DNA of 64,000 nt from Anaerolineae bacterium (GTDB lineage: Bacteria; Chloroflexota; Anaerolineae; Aggregatilineales; UBA3940), in contig JAFGOY010000058.1 of assembly GCA_016926255.1 (NCBI GenBank), forward strand, positions 26,460-90,459, given 5' to 3'. The translations under genes and the position numbers were made by a program. Shown in pieces: positions 1 to 8,423 of this stretch (position 1 is its first letter; each line of letters starts with the position of its first letter). A model generated the notes under the pieces. That model had not been told where the DNA came from. It searched no databases and saw nothing but the letters and a program-made list of their open reading frames with translations.

Positions 1-1
1 G

Positions 2-433
2 ATCAGCCCCTTGCAGCCGAATCAGCCGTACCGGGTTACTACCGACTTCATTCCCAACTGGCATGTGGGGATTGACCTGGCAGCGCTGATCGGCACGCCG
101 ATCTACGCCGCCCATTCTGGAGTGGTGGTCTATGCGGGCGATCAACTGCTTGGGCTTGGCGAGACGGTGATCATCGATCACGGGAATGGTATGACAACAA
201 CCTATGCTCACCTGGACAATCTCTTTGTGGACTGCGGCGCTCAGGTCCAGCAGGGCCAGCATATCGGCGAGATGGGGAATTCCGGCAATTCGTCCGGGGT
301 GCATCTCCACTTTGAGATACGAGAGGACAATGTCCCCGTCGATCCGCGAGACTACCTCGAATTCAGTGAGGTGGTTGAAGACGAACTACAGACCCTTCCC
401 CCGACACCACTGTATATGGATGATCTGGAATAA
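2..433 (+). CDS. M23 family metallopeptidase, C-terminal part (5' end outside window)
   Basis: This is the C-terminal catalytic domain of a LytM-type peptidoglycan endopeptidase. The frame is open to the left edge, so the real start and any signal peptide or LysM part lie outside the window. The zinc-site motifs are visible: HVGID (ligands His and Asp), the YAHL histidine and the closing HLH of GVHLHFEI, followed by the usual PVDPRDYL end. M23 enzymes cut peptide cross-bridges in the cell wall and are normally exported. All metal-binding positions are intact, so the domain should be active. The chain ends with an acidic tail of about 25 residues, and a strong terminator follows at once. Confidence 0.9.
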   Translation: MSPLQPNQPYRVTTDFIPNWHVGIDLAALIGTPIYAAHSGVVVYAGDQLLGLGETVIIDHGNGMTTTYAHLDNLFVDCGAQVQQGQHIGEMGNSGNSSGVHLHFEIREDNVPVDPRDYLEFSEVVEDELQTLPPTPLYMDDLE

Positions 434-462
434 AAAACCGCCTTTTGGGGCGGCTTTTTGCT
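434..462. terminator. Bidirectional rho-independent terminator
   Basis: An A-run, a short GC-rich hairpin (CCGCC, loop TTTTG, GGCGG) and a T-run follow the M23 peptidase stop directly. The A-run and T-run are symmetrical, so it can also serve the convergent cyclase gene on the minus strand, which ends 17 bases further on. Confidence 0.85.
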
Positions 463-478
463 GCAAACGGTATATCGA

Positions 479-2224
479 TCAGCGCACGTCTTGCAATTCG
501 TATACTTTGGTGTATTGTGTACGCCCCTTCACCTGGATCGGCTCCAGTTCCATCACTGACACATTATCTCGAACCAGGAGATAGGTCGCTTCGCTCAGGA
601 GGATTTGCATTGGGGCTGCGACTTCCTGCAACCGCTTGGCAAGGTTGACGCTGTCGCCCATTGCCGTGTAATCGAGGCGTTCAGGGCTGCCCACATTGCC
701 GACGACCGCTTCCCCGGTATGGACGCCGATGCCAAACTTCAGCCGTTCATCCGGTTCGACTGTTTCATGGTATGCCCGGATGTCGGCCATCATCAGCGCC
801 GCCGAACGAACCGCGCGCAGGGCATGATCTTCCTGTGGACGGAGCGCTGTGTTATACAATGCCATCACCGCGTCCCCCAGGAATTTGTCGATGACCCCCT
901 GCTGCTGGTGGATGGCATCTGAGGCAATCGTCATATACGTATTGATGATCTCGACCAGCTTTTCCGGGTCGAGGTGTTCGCTGAACGTCGAAAACCCTCG
1001 GATGTCGCCAAACAGGATCGAGATGACCTGCCGGGTGCCGCCGAGCTTCAGTTCGTCAGCGCTGCGGATGCCATCGACGACTTCGACTGGCAGGTAGCGC
1101 CGCACCCCGGCGATCTGGGCTTCACGGCGCTTTGTCTCGGTCAGGTCGTCGAGAACTATGGCGACACCCTGCGTCTGGTCATGGGCATCTTTCAGCGGGC
1201 TGAAATTCATGCTCAGGTTGAGCTTACCTCGGGTTTCGACCTCGGTTTCGAATTCGATTCCGGTCAGCCGCTGATCGGTTTCCTGCACCTGACCGACCAT
1301 CGTATCGAAACGGGTGTCGAGCGGCGGGAGCACGTCATACAGGTTGTACGGCAGTGAAACGTCGCCTTCGAGATCGAGGATTTGCTGGGCGCGCCGGTTG
1401 ATATAGGTGATCTGATCCATCAGGTCGGTGGTGATCACCCCCGATGCAATCGAGGCGAAGATATTGTCTTGCAGGTTCTTCATCTCGGTGATTTCGTCGA
1501 GGGTTGTTCTGAGGCGTGCAAACAGCCGGGCATTCTCGATGGCGACCGCTGCCTGGTTGGTGAAAGCCATCAACAGATCGCGTGTTTGTTCGGTGAACAG
1601 TCCGGCATGGATTTTATTGTCGGTATAGACCACGCCGGTCACGTCGCCTTTTACCATCAAAGGGACGGCGAGGATCGAACGCAGGCTGTAGCTAACGATG
1701 CTTTCCGCATGCTGGAAGCGGGTATCTTCCTGGGCATTGGTCGTCAGGATCGGTTCGGCGCTTTCGGCTACCCGCCCGATGACGCTGCGGCTGATCTCGA
1801 ACTCCGAACTGTCGATGGATTGCCGGTCGACATTGCGGGCAATGCGGAACTCCAATTCCCCGGTCAACTCGTCACGCAGCATCAGGTAGCCGCGTTCAGC
1901 ACCGGAAATCTGGATGATGGTATCCATCACTTCGTTGAGCACCTGCGTGAGGTCGAGCGATGAGTTGATCAGTGCCGCGATATCAGCCAGAGCACGATAC
2001 TGATCGCGTTCGTGTTCGAGAACGTTGACCCGGTTTCCTGCGCCTTCGAGACGTTTCGCGATGTCGTTAAGCGTGGTCGTCGTGCCGGGGGGCAGACGAA
2101 AGCCCTGATCGCGCAGCATCTCGCGCTGCTGCTTCAGCAGGTTTCGAAGGTCTACGGTGAGCTGTCGGATATAATCAAGCTCCGCTTTCAGACCAGATTC
2201 TTGAGCCTCGGCTGCTTCTGCCAT
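479..2224 (-). CDS. GAF-PAS-class III adenylate/guanylate cyclase
   Basis: A 581-residue cytoplasmic signalling enzyme predicted to make cAMP or cGMP under control of sensor domains. Residues 1-75 are a helical, probably coiled-coil lead; about 80-235 form a GAF domain; about 250-365 a PAS-like domain; about 395-575 the class III cyclase. Catalytic features look complete: metal Asp407 in FGDIRGF and Asp451 in KFLGDAV, purine-selecting Lys447, and Asn527 and Arg531 in NLAKRL. No membrane segment is seen. It is transcribed alone, with a sigma-70-like promoter just upstream, and converges on the M23 gene. Whether the product is cAMP or cGMP is not certain; Lys447 with the nearby Asp/Thr pair favours cAMP. 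Confidence 0.9.
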   Translation of the reverse strand: MAEAAEAQESGLKAELDYIRQLTVDLRNLLKQQREMLRDQGFRLPPGTTTTLNDIAKRLEGAGNRVNVLEHERDQYRALADIAALINSSLDLTQVLNEVMDTIIQISGAERGYLMLRDELTGELEFRIARNVDRQSIDSSEFEISRSVIGRVAESAEPILTTNAQEDTRFQHAESIVSYSLRSILAVPLMVKGDVTGVVYTDNKIHAGLFTEQTRDLLMAFTNQAAVAIENARLFARLRTTLDEITEMKNLQDNIFASIASGVITTDLMDQITYINRRAQQILDLEGDVSLPYNLYDVLPPLDTRFDTMVGQVQETDQRLTGIEFETEVETRGKLNLSMNFSPLKDAHDQTQGVAIVLDDLTETKRREAQIAGVRRYLPVEVVDGIRSADELKLGGTRQVISILFGDIRGFSTFSEHLDPEKLVEIINTYMTIASDAIHQQQGVIDKFLGDAVMALYNTALRPQEDHALRAVRSAALMMADIRAYHETVEPDERLKFGIGVHTGEAVVGNVGSPERLDYTAMGDSVNLAKRLQEVAAPMQILLSEATYLLVRDNVSVMELEPIQVKGRTQYTKVYELQDVR

Positions 2225-2280
2225 TACCGCGCTCCCATTCTATACCAAGCATTCGGCATTCTATATATCTACCAATTGCT

Positions 2281-2308
2281 ATTATACGCTACTCAATATC
2301 CCCAGCAA
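2281..2308 (-). promoter_or_regulatory. Predicted promoter of the cyclase gene
   Basis: On the minus strand TTGCTG (2308-2303) and a perfect TATAAT (2286-2281) are separated by 16 bases, about 57 bases upstream of the cyclase ATG at 2224. Confidence 0.5.
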
Positions 2309-2359
2309 GCCCGGTGGCTGGCAAGACTGCGATTACCAATCACCCGGCTGAGTATCAAC

Positions 2360-2806
2360 TTACTTTCCGGGTTCCAGGATGATGGGATTCGCACCGGTAA
2401 TCGTGATCTCCGATGTGCTCATCTCGAACCCGGAGGCTTCCGAGGCAAAGAGTTCAAGGTCACCACGTGCCAGGATTGCAATCGGCTCACTGCCCGACAG
2501 CAGGTGAACTTCCCCGGTACCATATTCATGCTCGACCACGTTGACCTCAAGCCGGATGGTCTGGCCTGGGCCAACGTTGAGATCGAGCATGCCATCCCGG
2601 TTGGTTGTGATCTGTTCAACATGCTGATCGATCTCGATGGTAAACCGCTTGCCACTCCAGGGTTGGCCCCCATTCTCGTAGAGAAAGACTCCCAGCCGCA
2701 CTGGCTGCTGGCTCAGTGGTGTTAGATAAAGCTGTGTGCGATAGGTGATGTCTTCCCACCCACCGGATCGCCAGAATGGAAGATACATAAAACCGGCCAT
2801 GTTCAT
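2360..2806 (-). CDS. Hypothetical protein, beta-rich
   Basis: A 148-residue protein I do not recognise. It has no signal peptide or membrane segment and alternates polar and hydrophobic residues in a pattern typical of beta-sandwich domains; Gly and Pro are common at likely turns. It starts 12 bases after the stop of the GT4 glycosyltransferase gene and has a purine-rich AAAGGAGA-type ribosome site, so it is very likely co-translated with it. A role in surface glycan or adhesion processing would fit the context, but nothing in the sequence shows it. Confidence 0.6.
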   Translation of the reverse strand: MNMAGFMYLPFWRSGGWEDITYRTQLYLTPLSQQPVRLGVFLYENGGQPWSGKRFTIEIDQHVEQITTNRDGMLDLNVGPGQTIRLEVNVVEHEYGTGEVHLLSGSEPIAILARGDLELFASEASGFEMSTSEITITGANPIILEPGK

Positions 2807-2818
2807 TTTCTCCTTTGG

Positions 2819-3955
2819 TTATGAATAATCTGCATTACGATAGTTTTCCGCAGCCTCTTCAAGGATTTTTAAAATGGCACGCGCTGAAGATTCCCAGGAG
2901 AAGCGCTTTACTCGTTCATATCCATACTCGATCAGTTTTTCTTTGACGCTGGGTTCGGTCAATACTTTGCGGAGGACATTCACCAGCGCGCCAACATCGG
3001 TCGGCGCGAAGGTCAATGCAGCATCCTGGACTAACTCGGGCAGCGATGATGTGTTGGCGCAGACAACCGGTGTTTTACAGGCCATCGCTTCCAATGCCGG
3101 AAACCCAAACCCCTCATACAGTGAGGGAAAGGCATAGACTTCAGCCCCGCTGTACAGAGTCGACAAATCCTCGTCGGCGACATAGCCGGGCACAATGACA
3201 CGATCTGACAGACCCAGCTTCTGAATACGATCAAACAGCGAACGATACCCCCAGCCCAGCCGCCCGGCCAACACCAGGGACAGACCCTCGATCTCATCGA
3301 CCAGTTGGGCAAACGCTTCGACCAGCCGGGTCAGGTTCTTGCGCGGCTGGATGCTGCCCACATGCAGGATATAAGGCCCCGATATTTCCAGTCGTTTGCG
3401 CAGGTCATCGATCTTCTCTTTGTCTTCAACCGGCTGCAGCAGGTCGTCGACTCCCGGGTGAACCACCCGAATTTTTTCCGGCGGTGTATGGATCAAAGCA
3501 ATCAGGTCATGGGCAGTTGCTTTCGAATCGGCGATTACCCTTCGGGCAGCCGCTGCGCTGTGGCGTGTTGACCAGTCGAGATAGAGGCGCGAGAAAAGAG
3601 GATGTTTGCTGGGATAATGCATATAACCAAGGTCGTGGGCGGTAAAAACCGCCGGAACATCTGCCGGGGCAGGCCAGGGGATAACGTGTGCGGGAACAAA
3701 AAGTACATCCGGTGGATCGCGGCGTACATCCGGCCCCAGCCCCCGGTGAGTCCACATCCGGGCCTTGATAATTACCCGCTTTTCGATATTGTCCTGTTCT
3801 GGAACCAGGTCATCTTCTGGCGTATCGCGGAAGTACAGGCGGAAACGATGACCGCTTCCCTGTTCTACCAACCCGCGAATAATATGCAGGCTGTATCCTT
3901 CAGTGCCGGTACGCTGTTTGACTGTTGCACGACTTGCATCGATGCCAATTAACAT
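2819..3955 (-). CDS. GT4-family glycosyltransferase (GT-B fold)
   Basis: A 378-residue retaining glycosyltransferase of the large GT4 (group 1) family, which transfers a sugar from a nucleotide sugar to a glycan or lipid acceptor at the cytoplasmic membrane. The C-terminal half carries the nucleotide-binding signature: HVGSIQPRKN, then the EGFGFPALE segment with the E-x7-E motif, followed by TPVVCANTSSLPEL. The N-terminal acceptor domain begins directly with MLIGIDAS. Donor and acceptor cannot be read from the sequence. It is the middle gene of a likely three-gene minus-strand operon, starting 22 bases after the LiaF-like membrane gene and followed 12 bases on by the hypothetical gene. Confidence 0.88.
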   Translation of the reverse strand: MLIGIDASRATVKQRTGTEGYSLHIIRGLVEQGSGHRFRLYFRDTPEDDLVPEQDNIEKRVIIKARMWTHRGLGPDVRRDPPDVLFVPAHVIPWPAPADVPAVFTAHDLGYMHYPSKHPLFSRLYLDWSTRHSAAAARRVIADSKATAHDLIALIHTPPEKIRVVHPGVDDLLQPVEDKEKIDDLRKRLEISGPYILHVGSIQPRKNLTRLVEAFAQLVDEIEGLSLVLAGRLGWGYRSLFDRIQKLGLSDRVIVPGYVADEDLSTLYSGAEVYAFPSLYEGFGFPALEAMACKTPVVCANTSSLPELVQDAALTFAPTDVGALVNVLRKVLTEPSVKEKLIEYGYERVKRFSWESSARAILKILEEAAENYRNADYS

Positions 3956-3977
3956 GTTTATGGTTACCTTGAATGAG

Positions 3978-4526
3978 TTACTCGGTATCCAGGTGAACGT
4001 CGTGACTGCGATTCCGCAGCGTTACAATGGCGACAGACGTTATCAGAATCAGGAACAGCGGCCAGAGCCGCATTGCCTGGCGAAATCCGGTGCTCTGGAG
4101 GAGCTTCAGCGTCACAGGTAGGAGCAGGAGGCCTGCGCCGCCGATCAGATAGGCGGGCAGCAGCAGCGACTGCCGCCGGGAGCCATCACGCAGGTAGACG
4201 AACAGAAAGGCGACACCCACAATAAACAGGAATATTGGCCAGTAGCTGTTCAGCGATTGCCAGGTAAGGTTCCCCAGGTTCAGTGTAAATATGCTCAAGA
4301 ATAACCCGGATAGCAACAGGGTTATCCCTACCAGGATGATCCCGCTTCCGCTGGAAGACTGCCCTGAGTTTTGAGCCAGCAGGGTAATCCCGATCAGCAT
4401 CAGGATGAGAGGCCACAACTTATCGAAGCCCATCAACGGCGCGCCTAATTCGGTCGCTGCCAGCCACCCGCCGAAGAGGATCAGAGCCACCCCACCTACA
4501 TAAGAACCCGGTTGATGTAGTTTCAT
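3978..4526 (-). CDS. Small multi-pass membrane protein, LiaI/LiaF-TM-like
   Basis: A membrane protein of 182 residues with about six hydrophobic helices arranged as repeated short hairpins, each with a W-P followed by a Gly-rich turn (LWPLILMLIGI, YWPIFLFIVGV, LWPLFLILI). This repeat is typical of the LiaI/LiaF/DUF5668 transmembrane family, linked in other bacteria to envelope-stress sensing. I chose the ATG at 4526 because it places the first helix near the N-terminus; a TTG 16 codons upstream would add a charged lead. It is the first gene of a likely operon with the GT4 and hypothetical genes. A second protein of this type is at 7799-8293. Confidence 0.7.
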   Translation of the reverse strand: MKLHQPGSYVGGVALILFGGWLAATELGAPLMGFDKLWPLILMLIGITLLAQNSGQSSSGSGIILVGITLLLSGLFLSIFTLNLGNLTWQSLNSYWPIFLFIVGVAFLFVYLRDGSRRQSLLLPAYLIGGAGLLLLPVTLKLLQSTGFRQAMRLWPLFLILITSVAIVTLRNRSHDVHLDTE

Positions 4527-4608
4527 TACCAGATAATTCTCCAATGCGGCTTCTCGCCTAATTGTAAAACCCAACCGGCAAAACGTAAAGTGACCCCGCT
4601 GGTACCTC

Positions 4609-5985
4609 TCAAAGAAGCAAACCAGGAGCCAGCCGGGTCAGTGCATCCGTCAGCGAGAAACGGTATATCTCCAGCACCTCAGGCAGGTGCGCCCAGATGC
4701 CAAAGTAGTGATGAACCGTAAAAGCCGCGATGACGATCAATACGACACCATAGGCAACCCACAGCGCGGTTTCGCCGGTTGGCCCAACGCGCTGGCGTGC
4801 CCAGTCGGTCATCCATACGACGGCCAGTGCGGGGAAGTAATAGAGTGCGGGCTGTATCCCTATCGCTTGCAGCGTGCTCCGTGCGGTGCCGCTGATCATA
4901 ACCGGTACCAATCCAACAATCAGGGTCAACAGCATAAACGCATTGGCGGTCGTGATCCGGAAGGTGTCGTCGTATTTGCTGCGGCCCTGGCGGGCGGGTC
5001 GGTAAGGCATGATCAGGCTGACAATCGCCAGGCTGATCCCGATATAAAAAAGCAGGCTGAACAGCGGCCCAAGCAGCGGTTTCCCCGGAAGCGTGTAGGC
5101 GACGAGATTGTCTCCGCGAAAAGTGATGATTCCCAATCCTGCCCGAACCGCATTGCGAACCGGTTCGGTTTCCCCTCGCGAGATCAGGCCCAGGAAGTGC
5201 AAAGCCTGACCCTCGATTCCGCTCACCGGTCGGCGGAACAGGGTCAGCACCAGGGGCAGTGACACCAGCGCGGCAATGGCTAAAGTCAGTGCCAGCCCTG
5301 ACCACGTTCGGCGCAGGACGCGCGGTTGATCCAGTGACAGGAACAGGTAAAAGGCCGGGAAGACCATCCACATTATCCGCGCCGACGGGCTGGTATAGAT
5401 CGACAGGCCCAGCAGGATTCCGGCCAGCGCGAACCAAATCCACCCCTCGATCTCAGCCTGAGGGCGGTATTCTAAGGGGAGGAAATCATCCTCGACATCT
5501 TCCTCGACGCGGAAACCGCGTCGAAGCGCGGCAGCGGCGGCCATGTAGAGAACCGGCAGCGTGATCGCTCGTAGCGCCAACCGGCTGGTCCAGACACCCC
5601 AGGGGCTGACGGCCAGTGCCGCTATCGTCGCCAGTGCCAGCCAGCGGTTCTGTGTCGAGAGTCGAATCCAGAGATAGATGAGCGCCAGCAGAATGGTACC
5701 GAAGAATGCCGAAGTCAGCCGGGCGGCTACTGCTGTCCGTCCAACGATCAGCATCATCAACGCGGTTGCATAAGCATAAAGCGGTTCACGGGTGACGCCA
5801 TCGTCAGCTTCGATGTAAACAGGTAGATCTCCATCCAGTATATGGAGTGCGTCCTGAACATGCTGCACTTCTTCCGCGCTGAGGTCACCCGGAGCCTGGT
5901 CGATTGCGCCAAAGCGCAGTGCAGCGCCAACCAGTAGGACAAGGATATAAAGCACTGTTTCGATGTGACGTGATGTTCGATCCAT
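4609..5985 (-). CDS. GT-C / ArnT-like integral membrane glycosyltransferase
   Basis: A 458-residue polytopic membrane protein with roughly ten hydrophobic helices. The first extracellular loop after helix one holds the acidic pattern seen in GT39/GT83 enzymes (RFGAIDQAPGDLSAEE), where an acidic residue acts as catalytic base. This family moves a sugar from a polyprenyl-phosphate donor to protein, lipid or glycan outside the membrane. An acidic cytoplasmic-type loop (EEDVEDDF) lies near residue 165. Donor and acceptor are unknown. It lies 82 bases upstream of the LiaF-like gene on the same strand and may be read together with it. Confidence 0.75.
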   Translation of the reverse strand: MDRTSRHIETVLYILVLLVGAALRFGAIDQAPGDLSAEEVQHVQDALHILDGDLPVYIEADDGVTREPLYAYATALMMLIVGRTAVAARLTSAFFGTILLALIYLWIRLSTQNRWLALATIAALAVSPWGVWTSRLALRAITLPVLYMAAAAALRRGFRVEEDVEDDFLPLEYRPQAEIEGWIWFALAGILLGLSIYTSPSARIMWMVFPAFYLFLSLDQPRVLRRTWSGLALTLAIAALVSLPLVLTLFRRPVSGIEGQALHFLGLISRGETEPVRNAVRAGLGIITFRGDNLVAYTLPGKPLLGPLFSLLFYIGISLAIVSLIMPYRPARQGRSKYDDTFRITTANAFMLLTLIVGLVPVMISGTARSTLQAIGIQPALYYFPALAVVWMTDWARQRVGPTGETALWVAYGVVLIVIAAFTVHHYFGIWAHLPEVLEIYRFSLTDALTRLAPGLLL

Positions 5986-6102
5986 AGTTTTCCCTGCCAG
6001 TCTGGTCGCCAGGCGCAGCCGTATGTAATGACTACTGGCAACTTTAGCGGTGGAAGAGGCGATTCGTCAAATTGATCATCTTGTCAGTTGCATCCAAAAA
6101 GC

Positions 6103-6131
6103 TTGTCGCCTTGCTAGGGTGCGGGTATTAT
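6103..6131 (+). promoter_or_regulatory. Predicted promoter of the LysM protein
   Basis: TTGTCG (6103-6108) and TATTAT (6126-6131) are spaced by 17 bases, about 50 bases before the chosen ATG at 6183. Four and five of six bases match the sigma-70 consensus. Confidence 0.5.
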
Positions 6132-6182
6132 GAGGATGTGGATTGCAATCACGGGAGCCTTAAAGGGTTATGGGGTGCTGAT

Positions 6183-7733
6183 ATGGCTTTACGACGAGCA
6201 GTAATTATCAGTGTTGTGCTGATCATCGTGCTGGCTTCCAGCGTGACGCTTGTGCAGGCTCAGGAACAGACTCATGTTGTGCAGGCAGGAGAAACACTGT
6301 ACCGCATCGCCGCTCAATACGGCCTGACGGTCGAGCAACTCGCTGCCGCCAACGGGATCACCAACCCGGCTTTGATCTATGTCGGGCAGGTATTGGTCAT
6401 TCCAAACGGTGATGGCGAATCGACTGCAAGCGGCACGACGAGCTACACGGTCGCTGCCGGGGATACGCTTTACAGTATTGCCCGGCGGTTCGATACCACC
6501 GTCGCGACACTGGTCAGCTTGAACGGGTTGAGCAACGCTAACGTGCTCTATATCGGGCAGGTGCTGGTACTGCCGGGCGGCGAATCGACGACCACTACTG
6601 TAACACCGGAACCAACGGAAGAAGAGGAAACTGAGACACCAGAAGCGACGGAGGAGCCAACCTCAGACGAGCCGGTTTATCACACCGTGCAGCGGGGGCA
6701 AACCCTCTCCCAGATTGCGCTGCTGTATGGCATGACTTACCAGGAGATCGCGCTGCTAAATGGGCTGGATAACCCGAACCTGATCTTCCCCGGCCAGGAA
6801 CTGCTGATCAAATCCGGTGAGGAAGAGGAGGAAGATGCAACTGATACGCCGACCCCGACCAGTACGGCGACTTCGACGGTAACCCCGACGGCGACAGCCA
6901 CTTCGACCGGAGAGCCAACCGCCACCCCGACGGCGACCGCAACCGAGGAAGAGTCGGGCGAGGCGACCGCTACCCCGACGGCGACATCCATACCAACCAT
7001 GTCGGTAACCCCGTCGACAACCCCCACCGACCTGCCGGAGGGCATCGAAACGCCAACGCCGATTGTTCAGGACGTCGAAATACCGTCGGATGCGCCCAAT
7101 CTGCTCGATAACCCCGGTTTTGAAGGTTCTGTGCGGTCGGTCGATTTCGACAGTGTGCAGGTGTTCGATGGTTGGCAGCCATTTTATTGTGCTCAACCGT
7201 ACACATCGGAGAAATGCGCTGCGCTGCGCCAGGGCGCGGGGAATCCAGAAGGCTTGCTGATGTCTCGCCCGGTCTATAAATCGACCAATACGACCTATCA
7301 CGTACATGGGGGGACAACTGCCCAACAGTGGTCGTGCAGCTACAGCGCGTGCCGGGGTGGTGTCTACCAGATTATCGAAACGGTGCCGGGTGCAAGCTGC
7401 GAGGTTGGTGCTTATGTCCAGTCTTTGAGCACTAACAGTTCCGGCATTACCTCTGATCTGCTCACCGCCGACGACCGAGACAACTCGACGTGGTACATCC
7501 GTGTCGACCTTAGCGGAGGGGAATCTGCTTTTACAACCGGGGACAACCTGCTGATCAGCCGGGGATTTGGCTATATCGACGGGACATATGACCGGTTTGC
7601 GAAGATCGGCTTCACATTTACCGCCACCGACGATGAGACGGCGGTGTATTTCGAAAATCTGCGACTCTGGCCGCTGGCCCGCAATCGCAGCTACCTCGAC
7701 GATGCGTATGTCAGGTGCTCGGCCTCACCGTAA
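6183..7733 (+). CDS. Secreted protein with three LysM domains and a C-terminal carbohydrate-binding-like domain
   Basis: A 516-residue exported protein. The ATG at 6183 was chosen because it begins a classical signal peptide (MALRRAV, a hydrophobic core, VQAQ cleavage region); an upstream in-frame start would add 37 residues without such character. Three LysM modules, at about residues 30-74, 83-128 and 161-205, share the pattern HxVxxGxTLxxIAxxY and GQxLxIP; LysM binds N-acetylglucosamine polymers such as peptidoglycan. A low-complexity Thr/Pro/Ala linker follows (about 210-300), then a beta-rich domain opening with LLDNPGFEG, as in many carbohydrate-binding modules. No catalytic motif is evident, so it is probably a cell-wall-anchored binding protein. 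Confidence 0.85.
   Translation: MALRRAVIISVVLIIVLASSVTLVQAQEQTHVVQAGETLYRIAAQYGLTVEQLAAANGITNPALIYVGQVLVIPNGDGESTASGTTSYTVAAGDTLYSIARRFDTTVATLVSLNGLSNANVLYIGQVLVLPGGESTTTTVTPEPTEEEETETPEATEEPTSDEPVYHTVQRGQTLSQIALLYGMTYQEIALLNGLDNPNLIFPGQELLIKSGEEEEEDATDTPTPTSTATSTVTPTATATSTGEPTATPTATATEEESGEATATPTATSIPTMSVTPSTTPTDLPEGIETPTPIVQDVEIPSDAPNLLDNPGFEGSVRSVDFDSVQVFDGWQPFYCAQPYTSEKCAALRQGAGNPEGLLMSRPVYKSTNTTYHVHGGTTAQQWSCSYSACRGGVYQIIETVPGASCEVGAYVQSLSTNSSGITSDLLTADDRDNSTWYIRVDLSGGESAFTTGDNLLISRGFGYIDGTYDRFAKIGFTFTATDDETAVYFENLRLWPLARNRSYLDDAYVRCSASP
6835..7050 (+). repeat. Low-complexity Thr-Pro-Ala linker-coding repeat
   Basis: Imperfect short repeats of ACC-CCG-ACG-GCG type encode a TPTPT/TATPT linker inside the LysM gene. 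The reverse strand is open here only because of the skewed codons. Confidence 0.7.
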
Positions 7734-7743
7734 TCGAGACAAC

Positions 7744-7781
7744 AAAAAAAGCGGCGGGATGTTGTCATGCCCGCCGCTTTT
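7744..7781. terminator. Bidirectional terminator between LysM gene and LiaF-like gene
   Basis: An A-run, a GC-rich hairpin (GCGGCGGG ... CCCGCCGC) and TTTT lie between two convergent genes. The A-run and T-run allow termination in both directions. Confidence 0.85.
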
Positions 7782-7798
7782 GCTTATAAAAAGGCTGT

Positions 7799-8293
7799 TT
7801 ACCGGCGAAATGCGCTGCCCAGCGCTGTCAGCCCGATGGCAATCAGGATCACCGGCCACCACTGTTCGAAGGAAATATCAAGGCCGAATGTGTTGCCCAG
7901 CCCGATGCCGATCAACACGCAGCCCGCTATAATGTTGAATATCGACGGGCCGGATACGTTGGGCAGGATCACCCGGATAAGCGCTTTGAGCAACAGCAGC
8001 CCACCTGCGCCAAGCATGATCCAGTCCCAGGGTTCGGTTCCGGCGGGCAGCATTCCCATGTTCCAGGCCAGAAGAACGGCCCCGGCGACGATCAGCAGTG
8101 CCGCCCAGAATATCGAAGACCAGGAAGCAAGACCTCCATCCTGCCGGTGATGATGGCGCATGAAGTCGGGATGGTGGCGTGTGGTGCGCCACTTATATTC
8201 AAAGCGGTCTGATGAATAATCGCTGCGTTCGACTTTCGGTGCTTCAACCGGGCGTTCGTTCTCGGGCAGTTCGCCCGTATAACCTTCACTCAT
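7799..8293 (-). CDS. LiaI/LiaF-TM-like membrane protein with charged N-terminus
   Basis: A 164-residue protein. The first 55 residues are hydrophilic and rich in Glu, Arg and His (MRHHHRQ), then four hydrophobic helices follow in two Gly-rich hairpins ending in QWWPVILIAIGL. This is the same W-P helix-hairpin repeat as in the protein at 3978-4526 and in LiaF/DUF5668 proteins. The His cluster could bind metal but may simply be charge. An AAGGAG site precedes the ATG by about ten bases. It is a single gene converging on the LysM gene. Confidence 0.7.
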   Translation of the reverse strand: MSEGYTGELPENERPVEAPKVERSDYSSDRFEYKWRTTRHHPDFMRHHHRQDGGLASWSSIFWAALLIVAGAVLLAWNMGMLPAGTEPWDWIMLGAGGLLLLKALIRVILPNVSGPSIFNIIAGCVLIGIGLGNTFGLDISFEQWWPVILIAIGLTALGSAFRR

Positions 8294-8378
8294 CGAGTGT
8301 TGTCTCCTTCTTGAAATTCAACTTCACTAAGTAATACGTGTGATTCAATAAGGAGTTGCACTCAGTACACTATTCTTC

Positions 8379-8387
8379 TGTTAAAAT
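8379..8387 (+). promoter_or_regulatory. Extended -10 promoter element
   Basis: TG-T-TAAAAT, an extended -10 hexamer, lies 37 bases before the dehydrogenase ATG. No good -35 is seen at the usual distance. Confidence 0.4.
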
Positions 8388-8423
8388 CGAAAAACAAATT
8401 CATTCTGGAGAAAGGATCGCACA

